A stretch of DNA of 64,000 nucleotides from Rhyacophila brunnea (GCA_022495005.1 JAGYXB010000135.1:868001-932000); one strand, 5' to 3'; numbered from the stretch's first letter, positions 11,141 to 23,837 are shown. The notes: generated by a model not told the origin, from the sequence alone. Numbers and translations are program-made.

Positions 11141-13129
11141 CATATTATAATTTGCTAATATTGGCGATTGGCTTTTCCGACCTGTCCGGTGTGATATTTT
11201 TTTGAAGGCTTTTGATAAAACGTATGTTTCTGAGGTATTTCCAAATTACGTATGTATAATAAGGAATGTTACATTCTTAAATTATTTTAATTATTTGTCA
11301 AATAAAAAGATGTTTAATACTACAAAATACGTGCGAAAAAAATAATAAATACTTGGATGGAAAAAATGGAATTTGATTTTTGTGATGGTTGTTTTCTGCG
11401 CGAAGACGTGAAAGCTCCTGAGTCTAATTTTTATTACGCACTTACCTATGTATATAAGTGCTGTGCCTCCTAACTGGAGTTCTTGCCTTTATGTTTTTGC
11501 TTCATCGCATACGTTTTTGAAACGAGACGTTTTCTGCCTTTGCCGAAGAATTCTACTCTCTCACTCTTGTGCTCGCATAAATCGCGTGGTAACCTTTTCC
11601 TCCTCCCGAAAGGTAGGACCGTATAGCCTAATTTTCTTTCAGTTGTAAAAAAGAAGCACTTGAGCGAACAATTTCCAAAATTAATTTTACGGTCGTTTGC
11701 CAAAAGGGATCCTCCAGACGATATGACTAGTAAGGATTTTTGTCTTCGCAAATCATGACATTGGTATATGGCCAATTTAGTTTACCCGCTTACAAATAAT
11801 TATATGAAACATATTTTTTTAAATCCATATGATTCTCATATTTAAAAGACATAACAATGCATAAAACTAACTGCTTATTTATTTTTCCTTGTGTAGGTAC
11901 TCACATTTTATTTTTCATTAAACATAATATCATTTAAGGTTTTCTCTCATTTTTTGCTTTATATAACATCAGCTGTACAATAAAATATAACTCTCTTTAC
12001 ATTAATGACTTACCTACCAAAACTTAGTATCTAATCTCTTCTCATATAATTCTTATAATGTATCTCGGTCACGTTTGCTACAACGTATTTATATTAAATT
12101 CAATCAATTCGTTCTCTAAAAACCGTTGGAGCTACTTGGAGAGTTTAAAAATATGCATATCAAAATTGGGAAAGTGAAATTAAGCATAATATAGTTTATA
12201 GAATATTAAAAACGCTCTTATTTAAAAAATAATTCAATATTGTTATAATAACTGAATACTTCAATAAAACATGCTAAGTTATATTAATTTTATTTAATTT
12301 CTCACTTTCGATGTAACTATTGGGTACTACGCCGGTTATTTTAGGTAGATCAGGGCTTCATCTGAAAGAAATTTAATTCCTTCTCTTAATTTTTATGTGT
12401 TGCATAATAACTTGACAATTAATTTAGATTACTACGAAGCATATGTTTTTATTAAAGGTGACCAATATTTAAAGTTAGCCAACTTTCAGGATGGATAATA
12501 TAATTACAGAATATTATGTAGAGCTCGATAAAAAAGTAAAATAAATATTTAAAACTGTTTTCAACAATATTAAATCTACTGTAATAATATGTTAGAATAA
12601 TGCTCAAAGTATAATTAGTATTCTAATATGTTTTACTATAAGAGATTAAGAGTATGAATGACAGTGAGCAATAAACTGAAATGTGGGTTTATAAAAAAAT
12701 GCTTTAACTATCTTGAAGTGAGAGTGTCATCAACTTATAGTAAATGAATATATAAAATAAGTATACTAAGTATGAGCAATTAATATTGGAGGATAATACT
12801 GAAAATCGTTGATTTAAAGGAAGAATGAAAACGTAGAAGATTATAGTAGGATATTAAGTATATTTATTATTAAGAACTATTTCCGAGAGTTCAATATCAA
12901 GTTGAATTCCTAAACATCGTAACTAACATCAGATAGCTCAGTAAAACTACTTAATTAATAAATATTTATATTAAGTACATATACGTAATGTAGAACAATC
13001 GAAATATCATGCGAAATAAAACATTTGCTGTGTGCAATGTATTATTAATTCATTTTGAAATTGGTTACAACTTCGTTCGACGAGTTATTTAAAAAGCTAT
13101 CAATAATTTTGGTGGTAGGAGGATAACAG
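11141..13129. other. AT-rich DNA, nothing firm
   Basis: Two overlapping opposite-strand frames lie near 11448-11775 in a mildly GC-richer patch and have no recognisable domain. The remainder is A/T-rich with no repeat arms noticed. Confidence 0.5.
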
Positions 13130-13290
13130 AAAATGTGACAGTGAATTTGTGAGGCAAACATCACGTGGCGCTGATAAAAAGCTGACAATGAATTATTCGC
13201 CGGCGACCGGGAAACGTCAGTTATAATTGACAGGATTCAACGCTGACCGGAAATTTCTTGCGTACAATATAAATGGTCACCCCAACATAT
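13130..13290. other. GC-richer island
   Basis: The stretch holds CACGTGGCGCTGATAAAAAG and CGCCGGCGACCGGGAAACG, clearly unlike the flanks. It has no open frame of note and no repeat copy in the window. It is a candidate regulatory element (an E-box-like CACGTG and a GATAA word are present), inferred only. Confidence 0.3.
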
Positions 13291-13424
13291 GCCAAATATT
13301 AGGGTGTGCCTCAAATGATGTAGGTACTAGATGCTATTATATTATGGTATAACAACATAATTATTATAAACTCTATGTCGTATATTAGACATACATCTTC
13401 TCTTCAAATATATATTTTTATAAG

Positions 13425-13690
13425 CTATTTCTTTTATTCAACGAATAATTCACAAGATTTGTGAATCTAACATTTTATGTATTAAGCATACATAATTAAA
13501 AAAAAAACTTTTTTAGAAAAAAATATGACACCCGACATGACTTGAACCTGCTATGCCCGTAGCTTAATTGAAAATGCATACTGGGGCAAATCCAGCGGTT
13601 ATGGGCTCAAGTCCCGTCAGGGATCGTATTTTATGTATGAGATGTTTTCAATTTATGTATGTTCAATATAAAATATTCTTATGTTATTTA
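13425..13690. mobile_element. Head-to-head tRNA-derived SINE halves (family 2 palindrome)
   Basis: Two box B-like motifs point in opposite directions: a minus one near 13528-13555 (reverse strand CAGGTTCAAGTCATGTC) and a plus one near 13603-13622 (GGGCTCAAGTCCCGTCAGG). Each is followed outward by a CATATTT or CGTATTT-type junction and then a TTATGTATG/CATACATAA-type tail. The whole is an imperfect palindrome with tRNA heads at the centre. The left outer part (TAATTCACAAGATTTG) recurs in the 41995-42360 copy. Either two SINEs inserted head to head, or this is a foldback element with tRNA-like arms. Confidence 0.55.
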
Positions 13691-14479
13691 GTAGGTACAT
13701 GCATTTTATTTTTCATTCTCTTATTTCTGTTTTTTTTCTTTTAATCCAGACTGTACGCATTTTTTTAAGTGTATAATATACTATTTGATTTAATTACACT
13801 TTCTCTGTCCACCTGTTATTAGAACCATCACCGAATCATTTATTTTATAACTTAGACTGTTAATATTATATTTTTATCTAATTAATCCTGTTGGTTGACC
13901 GTATTAAATAAAAGATGGCAATACATTAAATTGATGAATTCAAATTTATATTAGCAATTTTACAATAACAAAATTATAAGTATAAATTTAATAATAATAA
14001 TAGATTTATACAACACTATTAGGGTAATTCTTGCATCATATGGATCAGAGAGGCTAACATGGAGAATAATCATCGTGTTCGAACGAGAAATTTGAGGAAG
14101 ATAACAATATACGTATCAAGAGTTAGCTGAGAAGCTTAAATAAGGGTGGAAAAATGGCGTAGTTGTGTGGGCACTTTCTTAGCTTAAAATTAATAGAGGA
14201 ATTTGCGACTCATTAAAGGCTGTTGCATCACGAATGATATAAATTTGTTGCAATGGTTTCATAAAATATGTCAATAAACCATGCGATATATTATCTTACA
14301 ATAGAGTATATGATGACACTTTTGAGAATATAATATGACCGATCGGATAGTAATAGATGAAGTCAACTTTCGTATATTATATATATCGTATATGCTTGAT
14401 AAATTACTTCAATGAGGGAAAGTAGGTACTTCATATACTCCCGTATCATATATTCGACTCAAGTACGGCGGTCGTACGT
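13691..14479. other. AT-rich DNA
   Basis: No feature was recognised. AAT/ATA-rich simple stretches occur near 13990-14005. Confidence 0.5.
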
Positions 14480-14780
14480 TCGCCACTTTATATCTTCAAG
14501 TCCACATGCCTTGGACGGTGGTGTAAAAAGTAATAAATAAAATTTCCTGTCACATAGCGCTAGGTGAGCGTCCGTTAAACCTTAACAGGGAGGCGTCACG
14601 TCGCCCGGCGCGGAGTCAGTAATGAGTGTTCCCGCAGGACTGGTGCCAATTTAACAACGGCAAGTGTGGGAACTAGCCTCTTTCCCAAGAACTTTTGGTG
14701 TAAAAAAATTGTATTAAGCGCCACGCTGAGTAGTAAAATACTAACTGTAGTAAAGTTCTGAGCATTTATGGTGAAAGTAT
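14480..14780. other. GC-richer island, candidate conserved non-coding DNA
   Basis: It includes GAGGCGTCACGTCGCCCGGC (14590-14609) and CTGAGTAGTAAAATACTAAC. The stretch is unique in the window and has stops in all frames. A regulatory role is inferred from composition only. Confidence 0.35.
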
Positions 14781-15427
14781 TGCACTTTAAGGGAGGGGGG
14801 TGTGTTATTTATTTAAGCGACGATTTAGGTAGGAAATTTTCGGTAAAAGTTCACGTCATATAAAGTGCATATAATATGTAAAACTTAGAAGTGTAATTTA
14901 CGTGTTAATAAAAAAAAAAATCAAGTCTGTATTAATCCTGTATAAAATGTATAAACTTATTATAGAATAAAATTAAATTAGTAAAATATTACTATCATTA
15001 CTATTAAATTTGATGATAAAATTTACCTTACCCACCCCACAACAGTGTACAATGCGAACGATAGCAATTGAATATAAATACTATATTCAATTGCTATTAA
15101 TAATTATAGCTGTAGACTGTAGACTATCGAGACTATCGAGAAAAATATTTAAAAAATTGAAACTTGATGATTGTAATATATCGCTGTTGAACAGATGTTA
15201 TAAAATAAAAAAGTTTGCAGGATATAATATGTATTAATAAATCGGAGATTTCTTTATTAAATAATATTAATTATATTTTACTTGTACATATATCATTTTT
15301 AGTAAAGTAACTTATACATGTGGGAATGAATTTAAAAAAATATAAAAAAAATGACTAAATTTTTATATCGCGTGTATTAACAACTCGATGTCGATATATT
15401 ATTATGATACAATAATAAAACACTTTT
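14781..15427. other. AT-rich DNA
   Basis: An interrupted inverted repeat ATAGCAATTGAATATAAATA...ATATTCAATTGCTAT lies near 15061-15097. The frame 15010-15237 reads through it and shows no recognisable protein. Nothing else was seen. Confidence 0.4.
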
Positions 15428-15850
15428 ACAACATTACATATTGACTTGTGTCGAATAAAGGAAATAATATTATAGTTCTGTCGATAGTATTTATATTATT
15501 CTTATTGTCAGTGGTGTCATCTCATCTGCCAAGTTTCATAATAACAACACAGTAAATATAGACGAGTGTCAGATAGCTGTAATGACCTGTCGACCATAGA
15601 AATCTCAGCGTATCTTGTCAATCATTCGTTTGACCATTTAATATAAAACACATAACACGTATAATAGTTATGTTTTCATTATTCTAAAATATGATAAAAT
15701 ATTGATTTAACATTGTATGTTGTTTTGTTTCAAACAAACGACATAATGTTATAGTTCAGTCAACATTATTTCAATTATTCTTATTGCCAGTATTGTCATC
15801 TCATTCGCCGAGTTTCATAATAACAACACCGTAAATATTGACGAGTTTTA
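15428..15850 (+). repeat. Diverged direct duplication, period about 280 bp
   Basis: The segment about 15428-15570 recurs at about 15708-15850. Both contain TTATTCTTATTG, CAGT..TGTCATCTCAT, AGTTTCATAATAACAACAC and GTAAATAT.GACGAGT in the same order and spacing. The copies differ at many scattered positions, so the duplication is old. The linking 140 bp shows only weak similarity to the sequence upstream of copy 1. This is a tandem segmental duplication of unknown origin. Confidence 0.75.
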
Positions 15851-16160
15851 GCGAATAGTGATTACTGAAGTAAATTGCACGGCAAACTTGCTCCGTGGCG
15901 GGGCGGTAAATTTCCATCAAAGTACGCATAGCGGCCCTTCCAGGCGAGGTTATAGTTTGAGACACAATGTTGGTTGTCACAGCAATAACAAGACACGCCA
16001 TTTGTCACGCGCACCTCGACACCTGCTAGCTCTAGCTATAGGTTGTTTTGTTTTTTCTCTTACTTCTTTACTTTCAGTGCGGGGAAAATTCTTCGAGAAG
16101 AGTTTGAATAGTGACTCTTTCGTAAATATATTGGTAATAAATATTTGCGCGGCGGCGGTG
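15851..16160. other. GC-richer island next to the duplication
   Basis: The words CTCCGTGGCGGGGCGG, CGGCCCTTCCAGGCGAGG and GCGCGGCGGCGGTGAC stand out from the flanks. Frames on both strands (15801-16001 minus and 15858-16172 plus) overlap, and neither resembles a known protein. It is a candidate non-coding conserved element. Confidence 0.3.
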
Positions 16161-17499
16161 ACTTATAAATAAATGTTCATACATATTATAAATATATACA
16201 TATTATTATTTACATTAACACAGCATCATTATTGCATAAATAAAATTTTGGTTGACACGTATATGAATGAATACAAAACCATAGTTGCAAATGAAATTCT
16301 TCAGCTGATCAAAAAATGTATTTTAAATATCTATGCGATCTAGTGCAAGGATTGGGAGAATACCTAGCAACTATTTTTTGTGACAAATGTTAAATCAGAA
16401 ACCCTGTATACACGTTCTATTTAGGAAGGAACACAGTAATTAACTTTAAATTTATAAGAACAGTTTTTAATAATATTATTTATACCAAAAACCTGTAATC
16501 TCAAAAATAAAAAAGCCAAAAACCCGTGGACATCAAACGGTTGAAAAAACAAATTTCGTATTTCCGATAGTATTTTTTTAATATTCAATTGGTACACTAA
16601 CAAACAAGCAAAACATTATAAAGGTTTTTCCTGCTAAATACATTAATTGCTTTTATAATTCACCTAAGAGTATGCCGTAAATTAACAAATGGTGTGTGTC
16701 TATACAAAAATGCTTCGAAATAGTTAGCCATAAAATATATGCTAGTTCAAGAGTCACAACCGCTGAGTACTACGTCAGAACACGTCATCGTCATATTTTT
16801 CATAACGGTCAATTTATCCACCTACTATGCCAGTCAATGCAATCGGCATACTAAAAATGGCCGATTTTTAATAGATTTATGCTCTGTACTCGGTTACAAT
16901 AGAATATGTGATATTCATGTTGGACATAACAAGCAGTGATTGAATACAATGGCCAGATAATAAAAATAATAAAAAGTGTTATAAGTGGAGATGAAACAAT
17001 CGTATCGCTCGAGGAATAGAGTATCTATTTCTGGAAAATTTTCATCATCTAGTGTGTACCTAGAATCTAATGTACGTGGCACAAAAATACTTAAATCTGG
17101 AAAATTGTAAAAAATGTAAGTAAATTAAAAGTTTTCAGTAAAATATGTTATATCTTACTTTAATAATTCAATATGTTTATTATTTTAAAATTCAGTAAGC
17201 ATATAAAAAGGTTTATCAGTTGTAGATAGAGTAAAGCATGTAAAGGAATAATAACTATTGGTAACCAATATTGAAATTAAATCCTAACATCATTAAAAAT
17301 GTTAAACATTATTGATAGTCATAAAGCAGTTTATTTGCAATGTATATAAAAACCTTTGAATCAGAAATATTTCAGTAACACAGTTGGAAAACGAATAGAA
17401 ATTCAGTAAGCGGTAATAAAAATAAAGGCATAATACATTTTCCATCAAGTTATAATTCTTCCGCCATCATAACATTTCTCCACGCCTAATAGAATTTAT
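16161..17499. other. AT-rich DNA, nothing recognisable
   Basis: No gene, inverted repeat or tRNA-like box was seen. Confidence 0.5.
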
Positions 17500-17720
17500 A
17501 TTACAACTCATGCCTACCGCCGAGCCAGCCAGCATAGCGAACCGTGAGGCTGACGTCTCGGGAAAACATAACCAATAGGAGAAGAAGGAAAGCAGAGAAG
17601 AGAAAAAAACCGAAAAATTTAAAAGCAATTTTCAGCAATCAAGAGCACAAAACCGCACGTCTAAAGGCGGACGGGAAACGCCGCTGCCAGAATTTACCGA
17701 AGCATAATATCTTCGTTTGC
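17500..17720. other. GC-richer, purine-rich island
   Basis: It contains ATGCCTACCGCCGAGCCAGC, a purine-rich run (GGAGAAGAAGGAAAGCAGAG) and AAAGGCGGACGGGAAACG. The plus frame 17544-17741 is Lys/Arg-rich and low in complexity, as a purine-rich strand would give, so I do not call it coding. Confidence 0.3.
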
Positions 17721-18253
17721 CACTCCTACAGTCCACTTTGATGAATTCTTGACGATTTACGTTTGGATTTTCGTTCACAGTTTAATAAATTTTTGTTAGA
17801 AAATAATACTCAAGTAACCAACCTACTTTATTATACCCTCCTCATATAATAATATTACGACGTATTTTTATATACACACCATTTACTCATCTGTAAAGCA
17901 ACATTTTTTTCCAATATTAAAAAAAAATGTATAATATTTATTTTTTGTACTATTTATTTGAATATGCATCAGTAATATATACCACTTACATTTTGTAGTT
18001 ATTCCAAAATAATTATCGCTACTCTTGATCAAAATTAATGACTGTAAGATAAATATTATATGATAAGTATGATAATTGATAAATTACATTAGTAAGTATT
18101 TTTAATCGTGAGGTTGCTGCTTAAACAGTGGAAAAGTCGATAATTTAGGCTTTTAAAGTTAATAATGGATTATATGTCTATATATAAAAATTTGTATACT
18201 ACCAAAACATTTTAAGGTCATCCGATATATTATTATAGAACATGCACATAAAT
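17721..18253. other. AT-rich DNA
   Basis: Nothing recognisable was seen. Confidence 0.5.
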
Positions 18254-18620
18254 CAAAAAGAAATTTTCATTATGCCTGATTTTAGAAGGCATGTCTAACT
18301 TTCAAATTGAAAATACTTCATGGCATAATTTAGAGACTTACCACCTTTTGGCAATAGCCTCACAATAATAAAATTCTAAATGTTTTCAATCCTTTTCAAA
18401 GCATAATCATAACGGAAATATTGAATATTAACAAATTAAAAAGAAACTAGCATTATGCCTGATTATAGACGGCATGTCAAACTTTCAAATTGTATTTACT
18501 TCATATCATAATTTCTAGACTTACTAACTTTTGGCAGTAGCCTCACGATAATTCTAAATCTTTTTTTTCAATCCTTTCCAAAGCATAATCATAACGAAAT
18601 TATTCAATGTTATCAATAAT
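18254..18620 (+). repeat. Tandem dimer of a 182-bp unit
   Basis: Unit 1 (about 18254-18435) and unit 2 (about 18436-18620) share CATTATGCCTGATT.TAGA, GGCATGTC.AACTTTCAAA, CTTTTGGCA.TAGCCTCAC and CAAAGCATAATCATAACG at a constant offset of about 182 bases. Identity is high but there are indels (ATAATA, extra T). Only two units are present, so this is a small local duplication rather than a satellite array. Confidence 0.85.
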
Positions 18621-19996
18621 TAGGTCAATCGTAGAATTATTCTGACAGGTAAAAATTTTATTTAACTTTTAATAGCTTTAACAAGCACTTCGATGCCACA
18701 AACTCTGCTGATGACATGAATATTTATATTTATTAAATACAACCAAGACAAAAGCCACTTAATGCTTGTTATGTTCAAGGCACTTTGGTTAATGTATATC
18801 ATCAGTTCCCTGAAATGCATACAACAGGTTGCAAAATCGTATTATGTCTAGGCAATATTACACTTGCAACGTAGCATGTGTACGAAGATCATATTAATAT
18901 AAGTAAGTATTAGTTATTTATTGAGTGAATTTTTATAAAATATGAGTTCTATATTTATTTTATAGATGGTTGTTCATTGGTAAAATAATATAGATACGTA
19001 TACATTAATTTGACATTTAAAAAACACTCTGGATTGTTTAGAATATAAGTCATCCTATTGAATATTTTTATATACCTACTGTCTGATAAATACATAAGGC
19101 TTCTTTAATTCTTAAAATAGTTAATCACCATAGAAAATAATAATGTGATAACGTCGCTAATTTGGGGAAAGAAACTTTTATAATATAATTTTATGTTAGT
19201 AACATTAATTAAAAAATTTACATAAAATATAAATAAATACCTTACAATATTATGGTATAAGGTTCAATAATTACGTAGTTACAAGATGTTATAAAAAAAT
19301 AGCAATTATGTTTTTGAAGTAATTAAATTTAAATTTATTATTAATTTGATATAGGTACTTAGTAAATATTAATATTACGAATATTATGAATGTACAATAT
19401 AAAGTAATTATAACAACTTACAAAGAAGCTGACGTTTCTTCTTTCTTATTTTGAATATATGGCGAAGAACTTACCTGTAACAAAAAAAAGATAAAATTAG
19501 TGAAATTTCGAAAATATAGTGCAGTATCAGATATATAATAAATATAAATATGCGTTGAATAGTACGTATAATATTAAATTAGTTCTAAGATATATTATAA
19601 AACAATACCTACAATAAATTACCACTCTAAGAAATTGATAGAATATACATTTTAAAGTAAGTACATATATCGTAAGTATTACAATAGATAATTCGGTTAC
19701 GACTAGGATGATATTTTTTTAAAGACTGGTTTGAATGGGTCGTCATGTAAATATTTAATGCGCCGACTGTATGAGTGTATTCTTTCATTTGTTATCTATA
19801 TCTATATTATCTATCTATTTATTCATATTAAATTTCTATATAAAAAATAAACTTTAATATATTATATTCTTACGCTACATGAATTTATGCAAAAAAATAC
19901 TGTAAATATTATATATAATATATATAGTAAAAAAAAATGGACCGATTACAATAACAAAAATTAAAATGTTTGCAACCAAGCAAGATCAAGATAATA
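18621..19996. other. AT-rich DNA
   Basis: No gene or element was recognised in this low-complexity A/T-rich stretch. Confidence 0.5.
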
Positions 19997-20695
19997 TATT
20001 ATACCAGTGGTGGCAAACCTATTGCGCGCAAGATAATTTTGCATGGCACGCAAATGTTTTATGTTGAAGAGAAAAAAATAGATAAGTAATTTAAAAAATA
20101 TTTTTTTTGCACAAAAAAGTTTTACAAATCTTATCAAATTATAATAAAAAATAACGACAACATGGCCATGCGTATTTTCTTCGATTTTTAATAATATTCA
20201 TCAACCGATGCGCAAACAGAAACGACGAAATTCAAGCTTACATGACAGATCGTATTGCATAAAAAAGCAGACAGATACTCTTCAAGAATGAGCATTACGT
20301 TTACAATTAAAATTATTTTAATTGGATAGGTCGGTTTTTAGGTTTTATGCATCACATATAGTATTATCGCACTGACCTCAATAGGCGGCGGGGAGCTGCG
20401 CCGTGAACTTCTGATTTTGATTGATTTATAATCATTTTAAAATGTTTGAAACCGCTGTAGCAAGAGAATGCCTTATCTGATCGGAGCAATTCTGCCGTTA
20501 ATTTGTGCGTAATTAACCAAACTAAGTAATACTTAAGAACTCAATTATATTTTTTTAACCTTTTCAATAGAATTCTATTGAAAAGAACTATTTTTTCCCT
20601 ATGAAAAAAACTGCTTGGCAAGTCATAGTCAAAAAATAATATTTGGAAAATTTTGGCACGCGTATGTGAAAAGATTCGCCAAGCCTGTATTGTAC
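19997..20695. mobile_element. Non-autonomous hAT-like DNA transposon with 8-bp target duplication
   Basis: The element spans 20005-20687 and begins CAGTGGTGGCAAACC, then TGGCACGC further in. The other end, read inward on the minus strand, is CAGGCTTGGCGAATC, then GCGTGCC. These are imperfect short terminal inverted repeats of the CAGNGGTGGCAAACC style seen in hAT elements. The flanks are TATTATAC (19997-20004) and TATTGTAC (20688-20695), an 8-bp target duplication with one mismatch, as expected for hAT. The 683-bp interior has no transposase frame, so it depends on a partner in trans or is dead. Confidence 0.82.
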
Positions 20696-21864
20696 CATAC
20701 CCATGGGTCGGGGTTATTGTCCTAACAATACACTTGTTTTTTTGTTAATATATCCTATGTAAGTTGTTTAGGTATTATATAATTTTGTAAGATAGGTGGG
20801 AATAAATTATGGATATACTACTGAATTTTAATTCGGTGTTTGATGGCTTGTATTAAAAAACTGGGTTCCAAGATGAGTGCGAATGAAAAAACCCCGATAG
20901 TATTCTTAGATTGAACTATTGTTCTAACAAGCCACTAGCTCATTCAAAAGTGAAAGAATCGATTTAGATTTAAGATATATCGTGTCTCTAAAGAGTCTAA
21001 AGATACGAAAGAGAGATGGGTAGGTGTACAATATAATAAATATATATATATATTTTATTCGAGCGCTTTTCGCAAAAGATTTATTTTACATCGTTTCAAT
21101 ACGCACAAAAGAAACACGGAAGTATTTTAAAATATTATTGAAACAATATGTCGAAGCTCTGCGTTCAAAAATAACGTATTGCCGTATAGTCAGATTCTTT
21201 TTGTGAGGTAAATTTGAGAGAGAAGTTTTTTTAAAGGGAAATTTATTCATAAAACGCTTCTAAAACGCAGAATTGTACGTCAAAAGTATAAAAAATATAT
21301 TGCCTGGTACACGATAAATAACATTATTAGTCGACCTGTCGGAGTGAAACTCCCATTACTCAAAACCTATGTATTTTCGTTGGGAATAAAAAGAGGTTCT
21401 GTTATTGCATTACTTTGAGATTTTTTTATTAAAAACAAGCCGGAGCTTAGAAACTTTTCACTGACTGTTTTATTGTTTTTTTATATATTTAAAAAAAATC
21501 TCGTTTGAACTCAAAAATTAAAATTTTTAATTTATTTTGTTTAATAATATTTAGCTAGTATAAATTAATGAATGAATATTGAAAATTATCACAGATTTGG
21601 AGAGGAAAATGCACTTTTTTTTACTTTTTAAAATAGTTAAAGTGGTTGATTATTTAAAAAAAAAATGAGTACGTACTTTCATAAACTTAACTTCAAAGTG
21701 AATTAGGACATTATAATTAAAGTATATTTTGTAATAATGGTTACTTTAAATACATAATTAAATTTGTGTTAAAAGTAAGGTTACATGTGGTATAAAAATT
21801 TAAAGTAAGTAAGTTAGTAAGAGCTGAAAAGTGCCTTCTTTTAGCATTACAATTACCATATATG
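20696..21864. other. AT-rich DNA with a short (AT)n run
   Basis: An AT dinucleotide run lies near 21042-21053. No gene was recognised; the frame 21024-21206 has no known motif. Confidence 0.5.
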
Positions 21865-22127
21865 ATGTCGTCTCTGTTCTGGCAGAACACACTAACTGGA
21901 GAATAATAGTTTTGAGTAATTTGACTTTGAAGTTGTTAAAATGTTTGAAATGGTCTATCATGTGAGTTTATTAAGTAATCGTAATAAGGATGACTTTAAA
22001 ATAAAGACTGTTTATTTATTAAAAAGGTTTCCAGACGGTAAAGTTTGAAATAAAGAACATTTTGGTATAACTAACTCAATATATCATTTTTTCGAATTAG
22101 TGTCTTCTGCCAGAACAGTGACGATGT
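21865..22127. mobile_element. 255-bp MITE, copy A, with 4-bp target duplication ATGT
   Basis: The element lies at 21869-22123. Its ends are CGTCTCTGTTCTGGCAGAA and, on the reverse strand, CGTCACTGTTCTGGCAGAA, giving terminal inverted repeats of about 29 bp. ATGT directly precedes (21865-21868) and follows (22124-22127) the element. The interior carries TTTGACTTTGAAGTTGTTAA and TTTCCAGACGGTA blocks shared with copy B at 34473-34709, which lies in the opposite orientation. No open frame is present. The superfamily is not identified: 4-bp duplications exclude Tc1/mariner (TA) and hAT (8 bp). Confidence 0.9.
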
Positions 22128-23837
22128 ATTATTTATTTCATTTAAAATCTCATTCAAATACCTATATTATTCATATTCTTAAAGTATAATCAATTTTTTT
22201 TTAATAATTAAGTAATCAGTTTATTGGTAGAATTCAATTTTATATAAAAATAATTTATCTTATTATACAGTGGATAAATAGTAAAATAAATAAAATAAAA
22301 TATATAACATTGATTGTTTATATACCCACCTAATTGGTAGTATACCCAAAAAATCATTTTGAAATTCAATTTTCTCTAAAACAATACGTTGAGTGTAATA
22401 TGAGCATTTGTTTATATAAATTATAGACTTTCTAAATAAGTAAAATTTAAAATGAAGCATAAATCAAATTCTTGTTCAATGAAGAAACACCATACTCCGG
22501 CACTGCTAAACTAATTACAATCTCCAAGAAAACAATTACCTGGTTCATTTACTTGTTTTACCTGCCACCATGAAGGAAAAGGGTATATCATAATTGTAAA
22601 TTGTTATTCGCTCGTGACTCACTCGTAGACTAATTGTATTACCTAAGGGAAGCTGCAATAGACTGAAAAGTATAGAAAATTCAACAACATGTCGACGTAC
22701 AAGTACCTCGTTCTCGTGTTAATTATAACTTCATGTACATCATAAAATAGACTAACTATAAATATGTACGGTTAACCTTCATGATAACATTGAATACAAC
22801 TTATATACGAAGTACAAAATTAATCTATGTAATGTTATTTAAAATATAGTAGCTTTTATTAACATGTCTCTTTCTATAATCTGATTTGATGATCACTCGA
22901 AGACTCTTTTAGTAAAACATCTCTCATGTAAGTTTTCCAGACAAAAAAAATAAATCCGCCAAATTACGATTCAAACGCCAGATTAAAAATAATTATTATC
23001 AGTACAATAAAATATTAATCGTATGGTTAAATTGATTACAGGCATATCCATCGTGTTGATCGATGGATGGATTTAGTTCATCGCACTATAAGTCTATGAA
23101 TATTGAGTCGTCAATATTTAAAAATGATATATTATGTTCAGTTGCAATATAATTAAATTACATTTATTTTTTAAGGTAAAAAGTAACGATTCCTTTCCAA
23201 ATAAAATAAACGTGATTTTACCCACTTTATTCATATTGTATCACTCACGGTCTGCCGTATGAGTAAGACAGAGAGGATATTATAACCCACGCTTGGCTGA
23301 ATGATTAGAATAATTCCACGATAAGTGTAATATATGCCCAAAAGAAGATCGAAACATTATTTTCACGAACATCTTAGTATCATCAGCATATTTTGAACAT
23401 TAAAAAAAATAACGAATAATAATAATAATAATTGACGAGTGTGGCAGATTGCTTATGGTTTTAATACTGGATACTAGATCACAGCCTACTTAAAGTAAGA
23501 CATGCCTGATTTATGAAATCATATAAAATTCATTGTACATACTAAATTTCTGCCATAATTATTCCACACTTATCAAATAATCCAGCTATATAAAAACCAG
23601 AATAACAATGTATCATATTTATTCAATCATATTTCGTAATGAATATATCCAAAAATATTGTAAACAATATAAAATACTCAAAAACATGACAATTGTATTG
23701 TCATCAATCAGTCATTTTTAGACTATATATACACAGTTATTAATATGTTTGATATCAGAGTATCAAGAATATAGTTACATTAATTTATGATATTATGATT
23801 TTAATAGTTTATCTATATGACTGAATATTTTTTTTTC
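22128..23837. other. AT-rich DNA with an (AAT)n microsatellite
   Basis: A short AATAATAATAATAATAA run lies near 23416-23432. Nothing else was recognised. Confidence 0.5.

Noticed and set aside
13425..13690. CRISPR-like repeat structure
   Set aside because: There are only two inverted copies, no regular spacers, and the context is eukaryotic.
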